In this document: piece by piece, positions 1 through 7,280 of the stretch | How positions within the stretch are numbered: the first letter of the stretch is position 1 | Layout: each line of letters starts with the position of its first letter | NCBI RefSeq assembly: GCF_040807025.1 | Contig: NC_090942.1 | Span: 200,553,247 to 200,617,246 of the forward strand | Source: Struthio camelus | Lineage: Eukaryota; Chordata; Aves; Struthioniformes; Struthionidae | Reading direction: 5' to 3' | DNA length: 64,000 nt | The notes under the pieces: generated by a model | Seen by the model: the letters and a program-made list of their open reading frames with translations, nothing else | Database searches by the model: none | Told to the model about the DNA's origin: nothing | Program-made: the position numbers and the translations under genes

Positions 1-830
1 GCCGTGGGGGTGCGTGGGCTCGTCCGCCCCCTCGCCGCACGTCCCGGGGAAGGCAGCCGGCAGGGCCCGGTGTCCGAGCCTGCCCCGGCTCTCCGTGCTC
101 AGGGGCAGCTGGGATTTCTCTCCAGCCGGCAAAGGCTGGGGCGGGTAAGAGCGGAGCGGTGCGCACCGGGCGCCCCCCGGGCAGGTCGGGTGGGTGCGAG
201 GCCACCTCGGAGTCTTGCCCAGCTCCTCCGCGAAAGCCCCGGGTCTTTGATCCGCTCCGTGATCGGTTGCCTGCTGCCCACAGGATCCCTGTCCGTGTCA
301 CCTCTCCAGGCTCCGTCACCTCCCGCCCCGACGCCCCCCGTGCCCCGCTCATGCTCAAAGCGCTGTCATGGGTCTGCCGGAGGTTCACGTATGGAGCCTA
401 TTCCCCGCGGACAGCATGTGCCTCAGGCACCGGCCCGAGCTGATCTGGGGTTTGGCTGGGTTTCGGTGCGTTTTAATACGACACGTTCAAAGTTTTGTCA
501 TTTTAATGGCCCCGTCTTCAGTTTATGGCTTCATCAAATTCACATATGCATAGATCGGCTTTGTCGGTGCTTATCAGGAGAGGCGATTACGCTGAAGGGA
601 CACAGCATTTCTTTTCCAGAGTTACATTTCAGTCACTTGCACGGAGTGCTGGGGGTTGCAAGCCCCGCTCCCTCTCCCCGTTCTCCCTCATGCGGGGCGG
701 CGGTAAGCGGGGGTGGTGGAAATCCGCAGCAGAGAGAGAAATCATCTCCGCAGAAAGCAGCTAGCAGGCTTTTCCCCCATCCGTGCTGTCATTTCGTTGA
801 TTTTGTAGGATCAGAACCACGGCCGTGAGC
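1..830. other. CDX2 distal upstream region, GC-rich with an embedded AT-rich block
   Basis: No gene is recognised here. The first 400 bases are GC- and CpG-rich. Open frames in this part have no domain or protein-like pattern and look like GC-driven chance ORFs. In mammals the genes upstream of CDX2 are URAD and FLT3; I see no peptide of either. The AT-richer block at about 460-640 is listed separately. Confidence 0.6.
460..640. promoter_or_regulatory. Candidate conserved upstream element of CDX2
   Basis: This is an AT-rich stretch that keeps several CpG dinucleotides and is set between GC-rich flanks, a pattern common in unmethylated developmental enhancers. It has TTTTAAT and ATTTTAATGG homeobox-like sites, TTTATGG (the complement of the CDX-type CCATAAA) near 521, and CTTATCAGG, a GATA-type site. 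It lies about 2.5 kb upstream of the CDX2 start codon. The call rests on composition and motif content only. Confidence 0.3.
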
Positions 831-892
831 GAAAGACTATGAAAGACAACTGATTGTGTGGACACTTATTTATTGTGCATACACTGAATTCA

Positions 893-918
893 CTATATAT
901 ATACATATACATATATTT

Positions 919-954
<36 letters not shown>

Positions 955-955
955 T
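893..955. repeat. (TA)n/(CA)n compound microsatellite
   Basis: Alternating TA-rich dinucleotides run directly into a (CA) tract. It sits about 2.2 kb upstream of CDX2. Length is likely polymorphic. Confidence 0.9.
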
Positions 956-1690
956 GGTACTAGCGCGCGATATGATGCATACAATAAATCCATACAGACC
1001 CTGCTCGGTGAGCGCGTCACATTTCTAATACCTGAACGAGAGCTGCGCCAAATTGGAGACTAGGGCTCCGTGGTGTTCCCCCCGGGAGGAGTGCTCCCTG
1101 CTTCCCCAGTGATCCCACAGAGTCACTGACTCGGGGCTCTCCGGGATCCCCTCGGGAAACACGTCGGGAGACGTTACTGAATTATTCTCGCTCAGATTTA
1201 AAAAAGCTATGAGGCATTCCCATGCTCCGCACCGAAGGGATCCGTGGAGGCAGCGCTGGGAAGGCGGGGGATAAGGCAGAGATTTTAAAGGAGCGTGGAT
1301 CGGGAGGAGATCTGCAGCTGCAGAGCTGAAAGCCGCCCTCAGTTGCAAACCTCCCCGTGAAAATGGTCCCGGGAGTGTGTTTTTTTTCTGCCTGCAAAAC
1401 AGTCACCGGTGGGGCAGGAAAATACCCCTAGGACGGAGAGAACCGCAGCTCCGCAGGGAAAGCAGGGGGCCGCGGGCCAAGGGGGAGCGGGCACGGCGCG
1501 GGGCTCCGTGGGGCGAGCCCCGCAGGACCCGCCGCTCCCGCTCCCCGTCCGGATCCCGCCGCACCGGCGGCCGAGCGCGCCGGGGGGAGGCGGCGGGGGA
1601 GGCCGGTGCTGCGTCCCTCGGCGCTCCGGCGAAACGTGGTGGGAAAACGGGGGGACGCTCCCATCGTCATCCCCTTTTCTCTGCGGGCGA
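956..1690. other. CDX2 upstream noncoding DNA, part CpG island
   Basis: Nothing gene-like is seen. The stretch from about 1430 is strongly GC-rich with many CpGs and continues to about 2340, forming a CpG island that ends roughly 0.8 kb before the CDX2 start codon. Open frames on both strands here are arginine/proline/glycine-rich and have no recognisable domain. Confidence 0.6.
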
Positions 1691-1699
1691 AAGGTTTCG

Positions 1700-1790
1700 T
1701 TGCTGTGTCAGAGGAAGACATGCAAATATGCAAGCGTTTTCTTGCATTGTCCCCGCTCAGGGTGAAAAGTTAAGGCATAAAAGCGACGGG
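1700..1790. promoter_or_regulatory. Octamer (POU) motif cluster with inverted repeat upstream of CDX2
   Basis: A perfect octamer ATGCAAAT lies at 1720-1727. ATGCAAG follows directly at 1728-1734, and after six bases comes its exact reverse complement CTTGCAT at 1741-1747. A CDX-like CATAAAA follows at 1776-1782. The block is AT-rich within a CpG island, about 1.4 kb upstream of the CDX2 ATG. POU factors bind such octamers; OCT4 is known to repress Cdx2 in mammals. Use here is an inference. Confidence 0.4.
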
Positions 1791-2474
1791 GGGAGATGAG
1801 AGGGGGTCGCTTCTTCAAAGAGGGCTCGCTGGGCCGAGGAAGACGGCTGCCCATCGCCTTCCAGCCGCTCTCCAGGGGCAAGATGTCGAGCGGGTTTCCA
1901 AGGCGTCGGCATAGGAAAAAACGGCTGTGCCAAGAGGGGCAGGTCGCCGGTTTCCCTGCGGGGTCGGCGAGCTCCGCTTGCCTCCGGCTCCCCTTCCACC
2001 CCAGAGGGACTCGTACCCCGCGGGGGCCCGGGCTGCGGGCGAAGGTGCACGGGAGCGAAGCGCCTCCGCGGGTGCCCCAGCGCCACCGGCTCGAGTGTCC
2101 CCCGAGGGTCCCGCAGCGGGACGGAGCCAGCAGGCCCGTTTGGGGCTCCTCTCTGGCCGAAAGACGCTCCGGCCTCGCTCACGCGGGGCATCCGAGGGCG
2201 GCGGGCGCTTTAGGCGAAGGAGTACGTCGAGGACGCCGGGGCTATCGGGGGGGTAAAAGAAAGGCATCCCCCAGCCCTCGTCCCTGCCCAGCATCGGGAC
2301 CAAGGCTTGGGCGGGTGGGAGGGCGGGCAGCGCCTAGCCTCGAAGCTCTGCTGGAACAAACGAGAGAAATTAAGCTGTTCCCTTGGAAAGGGTGGATTTC
2401 TCCTCTTACCTCTCCTTCATCGCCCGTAACCGACTGCGAGCGGGAGCGGGTGGGAAGAGCTTTAGAAAGAGAAG

Positions 2475-2560
2475 TAGGCCGTCGCGGTGAGAGGTTTGTT
2501 GCTTAAAACAACCACGACAAAATTGCTTTGTGGATTTTTAATCAAAACTCCCTCCTCCTC
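2475..2560. promoter_or_regulatory. Candidate AT-rich regulatory block upstream of CDX2
   Basis: A short AT-rich, CpG-retaining stretch containing TTTTTAATCAAAA, a homeobox/PBX-like site, and facing GTTG/CAAC half repeats. It separates the upstream CpG island from the proximal promoter. The call is weak and based on composition. Confidence 0.2.
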
Positions 2561-2639
2561 CGCCCCTTCTCCCCCCAGTCCTGAGCACGGAGAAGAGCTG
2601 GTTAAAGTGCTGCCTACAGATCGCCCGTGATACACGGTT

Positions 2640-3135
2640 CCCATATTCCCACCCTCACCCTTAGATCTCCTTCTCTGTCTTTTGCAAGTCTCTTGATTTC
2701 ATCCTTTGAACCTGTGATTGGAGGTTAAAGTGCACCAGGTTGCAATGGAAGGAGGAAGCTCTTAAACAATAAAGGCTTGAATATTTAGCTGTGATCAGGT
2801 CGCTGCCCTCTCCTTATCTTTTTAAATGCAAATCTTCTTTTAGGGGTAGTAGCTATATACCCAGCGCCTCTCCACGTCACCTGCCTTTGGTGTGTCTGGG
2901 CCATTACTAATAGAGCCTTGTAAACAATCGTTAATCATGTAAGTGCTGCCGGCCATTGGATTCGGACCGGGAGCGGGAGCGGGAGCGAGGGAGCGCTCCC
3001 GCGGCGAGGCAGCGCGGGCCGCGGCCCCTCCGCCTGCCCCCTCCCCGCCCCGGGGAGCCCGTCCCCAGGCACCAGGCGCGCAGCTCCGAGAGCCCCGAGC
3101 AGTATGTGGAGAGCTGCCGCCGGGGCCCCGCCATC
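2640..3135 (+). promoter_or_regulatory. CDX2 proximal promoter and 5' UTR
   Basis: About 500 bases before the start codon, changing from AT-balanced to GC-rich. Visible sites in order: CTTTGAA (TCF/LEF-like) near 2704, inverted CCAAT (ATTGG) at 2717-2721, AGGTTAAAGTGCA (nuclear-receptor-like) near 2722, AACAATAAAGG (SOX/CDX-like) near 2765, a perfect octamer ATGCAAAT at 2826-2833, a TATA-like CTATATAC at 2853-2860, TGTAAACAAT (FOX-like) near 2919, and a second ATTGG at 2955-2959. If the TATA-like box is used, transcription would start near 2885 and the 5' UTR would be about 250 nt. The sites are seen directly; their use is inferred. Confidence 0.5.
2937..2942 (+). promoter_or_regulatory. Minimal start-stop upstream ORF (ATGTAA)
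   Basis: An ATG is followed immediately by TAA, 194 nt before the CDX2 start codon. If transcription starts near 2885 it lies in the 5' UTR. Start-stop elements can stall initiating ribosomes and lower main-ORF translation. Relevance depends on the unmapped TSS. Confidence 0.35.
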
Positions 3136-3145
3136 ATGTACGTGA
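3104..3145 (+). promoter_or_regulatory. Short upstream ORF overlapping the CDX2 start codon
   Basis: ATG at 3104 opens a 13-codon frame ending at TGA 3143-3145, out of frame with and overlapping the CDX2 ATG at 3136. It has A at -3 and T at +4, the same key positions as the CDX2 start itself, so scanning ribosomes could use either. An overlapping uORF prevents simple reinitiation at the main ATG and would be expected to lower CDX2 output. Confidence 0.45.
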
Positions 3146-3634
3146 GCTACCTCCTGGACAAGGACGGGCCCATGTACCCCAGCCCCGTGCGCCACTCGGG
3201 GGGGCTCAACCTGGCGGCGCAGAACTTCGTGGGCGCCCCGCAGTACGCGGACTACGGCGGATACCATGTGAACCTCGACAGCGCCCAGTCGCCCGGCCCG
3301 GCCTGGCCCGCGCCCTACGGCGCCCCACTCCGCGACGACTGGGGCGCCTACGGCCAAGGGGCGCCGGCGGCCGCCGCCAGCGCCGTGCACGGCCTCAACG
3401 GCGGCTCCCCCGCCACCGCCATGGCCTACAGCCCCGCCGACTACCACCACCACCCGCACGCCCACCACCACGCCGGCCCGGCGCCCCACTGCTCCGCCGG
3501 CGTCATGCAGCCCCTCAACTCCGCCGCCGCCGCCGCCGCCGCCGCCGCCCCCGAGCCGCTCTCCCCCGGCGGACAGCGGCGCGGCCTCTGCGAGTGGATG
3601 AGGAAGCCGGCGCAGCCCCCGCTCAGCAGCCAGG
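3136..3634 (+). CDS. CDX2: CDX2 coding exon 1
   Basis: It encodes residues 1-166 plus the first base of codon 167. It ends at CAGG before a GTAAGC donor at 3635. It holds the N-terminal activation region, His-rich stretch, alanine tract and CEWMRK hexapeptide. The ATG was chosen because the conserved CDX2 N-terminus starts exactly here and no in-frame ATG lies upstream in the open frame. Confidence 0.95.
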
Positions 3635-6600
3635 GTAAGCGCGGCCGGGAGGAAGGGGCCGCGCCCGCGGACAGGCTGGCCCCGGGGGCGCCGCGCTGCG
3701 CCAGGCCGGGCCGGGCCGGGCCAGGGCGGGCGGGTGGCGTCGGGGCCGCCGCGGGTCCCCGCCGCTCGCTGCGGAGGCCGAGGGCTGGCCCATCCGGGAT
3801 TTGCTTGTGGCGGACCCGTCTGCTGGTGCCTTCAGAAAGGGGGTCGGAAAAACAAACAAGCAAACAAAATACGCCGAAACAAACCGGTTTAGGAGACGAT
3901 CTTCGTGACTCCCGGCGAAATTTCACTGCTGGCTATCGGGGAAAAGGGCGAAGGCTTCTGGGCTGAGCTGGCAGCCGATCCGCGCTGCGCGCTCCGCGTG
4001 GGGCGTGCGGCACTGCCGGGCCGGGGCTCCTGTGCCGGGCGGGCTGGGGTCGAGGCAGGGGCAGGACTGGCTCTCCTCGGGGGAGCCGCCAGCCCCGCGG
4101 GCAGCGCCTGGCCCCGGAGGGCAGGTAGGACGCCGGGGGAGGCCGTGCGCCCTGTCGGGGGAGAGAGGGCCCGCGGGTGCGCTTTCGTGGAGCGGTCGGA
4201 GCAGGGCGGAACTGCCTGGGATCCCGGGGAAATGCTCGCTCTTCCTCCCTCTGCTTCGCTCGTCCACTTACAGCCACTTAAAAGATTTTTATAACCAATT
4301 ATAGTCATATAAATCATCGGCCGATGTCGCTTCGCATTTGTTTCTGAGTCACTGGGCGCCTACCCTTTATTAACTTCTCCGCGCGGCCGGGCCTGCCGTG
4401 GGCGCTACGGGTCGCGCGGTGCCCGCCGAAGTCCCACGCGGTGCCCGGCGCAACCCCACGCGAGCCGCGCGGTGCCCGGCACAGCCCCACGCGGGCTGCG
4501 CGGTGCCCGCCGCAGCCCCACGCCGATCGTGCGGTGCCCGGCGCAGCCCGCCGCCGGCCGCGCGGTGCCCGGCGCAGCCCACGCGGGCCGTGGGGCGGGG
4601 GGCCGTGGGGGCGGCGCGAAGGCGTGCCCCGTCCGGCCGCTCGCGGCGGGAGGCCAGGCCAGGCCGTGGCCGGCGCCGCGCTCCCTTGTGATGTTAATAC
4701 CCCCGCAGACCAGCCGGGCTCACTCTTATACTTTTCTCTGCGGCGCGGAGCTGCGCGCCTGCCAGCTTTGACGCACACCTTCCCCTGCTGTTGTTTCCTT
4801 TTCTTTTTCCTGTTTTCTTTGTCTTTGCATTTATTTATTTAGTTATTTATTTATTGGTGACCGAAAAAAAAGGATGGCGACTTTCGCAGTAAATAACGAC
4901 TTCTGGCATTCCTCTTCCATCCGCTGCCTGCCGCGGAGGGCGGCAGGGCCGGTGGGAGCTCCGCGGGCGGAGCGGGGCGGAGGACCCGCCGCGGCCGCGG
5001 AAACCCCGCTCGCTGCCGGCGGCGGCGGCGGCGGAGCTGGGGCTCAGCCGGGCCCGTCTCCCTTCCCACAGCAGCCCGTGGGGTTCCCACAGTTTGGGCT
5101 TGTACTTGCGATGGTTGGTCCCTTGTCTCCATTCAAATTCTGCCTTTGGAGCCAGTGTTTATGTTAATCTGCAAGGCTGGGGGGATGAAAGCGCCTGCCG
5201 CCATTTGTTCAGTAGTGGTAATTCAAACAGAATGTGGCTGTCATTAAGGCTTTGAGAAGGGTTTTTCTTTGATAAGATCTCCTTGTCCTGCATTGTTTGG
5301 GATTGTGTTCCCTATTCACTGGCTCTGGGGAGTTTTCTCTGATCAGGCTTGTATCTTTACAGGGTGCTTTTGTTGTGGTTTGCAGAGAGTTTACCTGAAC
5401 AAAGTCAGCCTGCTAGCCATTAAGCACCTAGGGGGCAGAAACTCCCCACTCCTCAGATCTCTCTGATGAACGAGAGGGCCGGGGATATAACCAGTTAAAC
5501 AAGAAACAATCAGAAGAAAGAAGGTCAGTTGATGCAGCAATGCATACTCGGCGGGCATTCGCTTGTACTCGGCTTCGTACTTATTTATTTATTTATCTCG
5601 GAGCGCTAATATTGCTTGTCGCCCTTCCAGCGTCACCGAAAAGGCGCTTTTGCGTTTGCCCCGACGCCGGCGGGGTACAACCGGGGCTGGGCTGGGGCGA
5701 GACCCCGCCGGGCCCGGAGGGGCCCCCGCCGCCTGCTCCCGGTTTTTGGCACCGCGATTCGTTGTTCTCGCTGAGAGACGAGTCCCCTGTCAAATCCGCC
5801 GTGCCCAGAACAGGCCTTTTCTTCCTTCCTGTATTTTTTTTCCCTTTTCTTTGCCCTCTCTTCTCTTTATAGAAGTTCGTCCTCGATAGGGAGGGCAAAA
5901 CGAGCAACAAAAACCGTGCAAAATAAAGGCGTCCTAAGCAAAATAAATAGAAGTGCTCTGGGATACGGGGCTGGCTGCCGGGGCTGAGAGCCCGCGCTGG
6001 TCTTGTGATTACAAATGACATTCCTGCAGTTTTTGCAATATTTCCCCAAGGTCTGAGGAACTGTTTAACTGCTACTCTCCCCTCTGTTTGCTGTTCTCAG
6101 AAAAGCCCTGTGCAGGGAGAGGCGGGCAGGAAGACGAGGTGGCCTGATCCTGCTCGCCCTGCACCCTGCATGGGCGAGGAGCTACCCTGGAGAAGGGTGC
6201 TGGGGCGAAAGGAGAAAACGCGGTCGACACGCTTGTTTTTGCTTGTGCTTTTCTAACCCTGGCTTTCCTCTCCGCAGTTAAAACCAGGACGAAAGACAAG
6301 TACCGCGTCGTGTACACAGACCACCAGCGACTGGAGCTGGAGAAGGAGTTTCACTACAGCCGCTACATCACCATCAGGAGGAAAGCGGAGCTGGCCTCCA
6401 ACCTGGGGCTGTCGGAGAGGCAGGTCTGTCCCTCGAGCGGGGCTCCCGGCGCCGGCCACGTGCTGCCGGCCTCCGCGGCGCCCGCGCTCCGCGGCCGAGC
6501 GCACCCTCGGGGGGCAGAGGGGCGCTTTGCAGCGGGGGGGTGGCCAGGCGAGTAGGCTCCCACCCGCGGGGGAGGGGGGGTATTTGGGGCAGCCCCCTAC

Positions 6601-6807
6601 CCCCCCGCCAAACCCCGCTCTCCCCTCCGGCAGGTGAAAATCTGGTTCCAAAACCGGCGGGCGAAGGAGAGGAAGATCAACAAGAAGAAGCTGCAGCAGG
6701 CGCAACCCGGCGGCGCGCCCGGCCCGGAGCCGCTCAGCCCCGGCGCCCCGCTGCAGGGCCCCGCGGCGGGGGCGGCCGCCGCGCTGGGCCCCGGCGCCCC
6801 GCAGTGA
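3136..6807 (+). CDS. CDX2: Caudal-type homeobox transcription factor CDX2 (three exons)
   Basis: Joined CDS 3136-3634, 6278-6423, 6634-6807 gives 272 aa. The protein is a nuclear homeodomain activator that patterns posterior endoderm and intestine. The N-terminus [20 protein letters not shown] and the following [10 protein letters not shown] and [17 protein letters not shown] blocks match vertebrate CDX2 closely. A nine-alanine tract lies at 130-138, [11 protein letters not shown] follows, and the TALE-cofactor motif CEWMRK is at 152-157. The homeodomain is at about 172-231 with W219, F220, N222 (HD positions 48, 49, 51), then a basic KINKKKLQQ tail. All splice sites are GT-AG, and exon 2 splits the homeodomain as in mammalian CDX2. 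At 272 aa it is shorter than human CDX2 (313 aa). The alanine run after GGYHV is absent, and the C-terminus is short and nearly serine-free. CDX1 and CDX4 are excluded by the N-terminus and by PDX1 linkage. Confidence 0.96.
4255..4330. promoter_or_regulatory. CDX2: AT-rich homeobox-site block in CDX2 intron 1
   Basis: An isolated AT-rich stretch between GC-rich DNA. It contains TTTTTATAA (CDX-like), AACCAATTATAGT at 4293-4305 and CATATAAATCAT. The AACCAATTATAGT word is repeated exactly at 35268-35280, upstream of PDX1. Regulatory use, such as CDX autoregulation, is inferred. Confidence 0.3.
4405..4605. repeat. 31-bp GC-rich minisatellite in CDX2 intron 1
   Basis: The word GCGGTGCCC recurs at 4416, 4438, 4469, 4500, 4531 and 4562. 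The last five are spaced exactly 31 bases apart; the first interval is 22. Units read roughly GCGGTGCCCGGCGCAGCCCC with an ACGCGGGC-type remainder and have diverged by point changes. Such an array is prone to length variation and assembly collapse. Confidence 0.9.
4828..4856. repeat. (ATTT)n tract
   Basis: Imperfect ATTT tetranucleotide repeats in CDX2 intron 1. A similar short run lies at 5579-5597. Confidence 0.8.
5160..5530. promoter_or_regulatory. CDX2: Candidate intronic enhancer of CDX2 with TCF/LEF sites
   Basis: The stretch has balanced composition within a GC-rich intron, and no repeat is seen. It carries CTTTGAT at 5267-5273 overlapping a GATAAG site, AACAAAG at 5398-5404, CATTAAG twice, and ACCAGTTAAAC/AACAATCAG near 5490. 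Two TCF/LEF-type sites fit the known Wnt control of CDX genes, and intron 1 enhancers have been described for mammalian Cdx2. That this block is one of them is inferred. Confidence 0.4.
6278..6423 (+). CDS. CDX2: CDX2 coding exon 2
   Basis: 146 bp, reading [16 protein letters not shown] through GLSERQ, the N-terminal arm, helices 1-2 and start of helix 3 of the homeodomain. The acceptor is CCGCAG before 6278 and the donor is GTCTGT at 6424. The exon length equals that of mammalian CDX2 exon 2. Confidence 0.96.
6424..6633 (+). other. CDX2: CDX2 intron 2
   Basis: A 210-bp GC-rich intron with a GTCTGT donor and a CCGGCAG acceptor. It interrupts the homeodomain between Q44 and V45, a conserved position in this family. 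Its donor is not a consensus GTRAG but is still GT. Confidence 0.92.
6634..6807 (+). CDS. CDX2: CDX2 coding exon 3
   Basis: 57 codons plus TGA (6805-6807). It starts [22 protein letters not shown], the DNA-recognition helix and basic tail, then runs through PEPLSP into an Ala/Gly/Pro-rich end. Only one serine lies after the homeodomain. The mammalian glutamine/proline run and serine-rich C-terminus are missing or replaced. Confidence 0.95.
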   Translation: MKIWFQNRRAKERKINKKKLQQAQPGGAPGPEPLSPGAPLQGPAAGAAAALGPGAPQ

Positions 6808-6858
6808 CAGCGGCCGCGGCCGGAGCGCAGGGGACTGCTGGAGGGCGCCGGCCGCCGC

Positions 6859-6898
6859 GCCGCACCGCACCGCACCGCACCGCGCCGCGCCGCACCGC
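6859..6898. repeat. (CCGCA/CCGCG)n pentanucleotide run
   Basis: Eight or so 5-bp units lie just after the CDX2 stop codon. A related short run lies at 34842-34869, upstream of PDX1. Confidence 0.8.
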
Positions 6899-7048
6899 GG
6901 GGCCGCGCCGGGGGCCTCGCTGGCGCGGCGGGAGCCGAGCCCCCCCCCCGCCTATGCACTACGACGCCCCGCGGGGCCGGCCGCGGCCTTGTGTACAGAG
7001 TGTACAGTGTCTTGTGTCTCGTCGTCCGGGGGGAAGCGTGGCCATGGC

Positions 7049-7071
7049 TTTATTATTATTATTATTATTAT
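7049..7071. repeat. (ATT)n microsatellite
   Basis: A run of about seven ATT units in the predicted CDX2 3' UTR. Confidence 0.85.
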
Positions 7072-7230
7072 GTTTGTTTTGTTTCCTTTTTTTTTTTTAC
7101 CCTGGAGTTTGCTAGATAACAGGGGAATGCGGGCACTGCCTGTCAGTGCTCCCCCGATGAATCTCAGGGATTGGTCTGAAAGGTCTTAGAAATGTTGTTG
7201 AGCTAACAATGAATTTTAATAGGAAAAAAA

Positions 7231-7236
7231 ATTAAA
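7231..7236 (+). terminator. CDX2: CDX2 polyadenylation signal ATTAAA
   Basis: ATTAAA 424 nt after the stop codon, followed by GCAC and a T-rich stretch that could serve as the downstream element. It is the first recognised hexamer after the CDS. Confidence 0.6.
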
Positions 7237-7239
7237 GCA

Positions 7240-7280
7240 CATTTTTTTATTTTATTTTATTTTATTTTATTTTATTTTTC
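7240..7280. repeat. (TTTTA)n microsatellite
   Basis: Seven or so TTTTA units directly after the CDX2 polyadenylation signal. It may also supply the T-rich downstream element. Confidence 0.9.

Larger units (their letters stand above)
3635..6277 (+). other. CDX2: CDX2 intron 1
   Basis: A 2.6 kb intron, GTAAGC at the donor and a TCCGCAG acceptor. It is CpG-island DNA to about 4240, then carries a 31-bp minisatellite, a TTTA-rich tract, a second GC-rich stretch to about 5060 and a low-CpG, probably conserved block at 5160-5530. Open frames in it are chance products of high GC. Confidence 0.9.
6808..7255 (+). other. CDX2: CDX2 3' UTR (predicted)
   Basis: This follows the TGA and ends shortly after the ATTAAA signal at 7231-7236. 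It contains a CCGCA-type pentamer run at 6859-6898 and an ATT microsatellite at 7049-7071. Human CDX2 has a longer 3' UTR, so a distal signal might also be used. Confidence 0.6.

Noticed and set aside
1796-2506. Long open frames (up to 236 codons) in the CDX2 upstream CpG island
   Set aside because: Overlapping frames are open on both strands with the same Arg/Pro/Gly bias, which is a GC effect. No splice-linked partner or domain.
1-2900. Searched for URAD or FLT3 exons, the mammalian neighbours of CDX2
   Set aside because: No matching peptide or plausible splice structure was seen in any frame.
4828-4856. ATTTA-type words as AU-rich mRNA decay elements
   Set aside because: They lie in an intron and form a simple tetranucleotide repeat.
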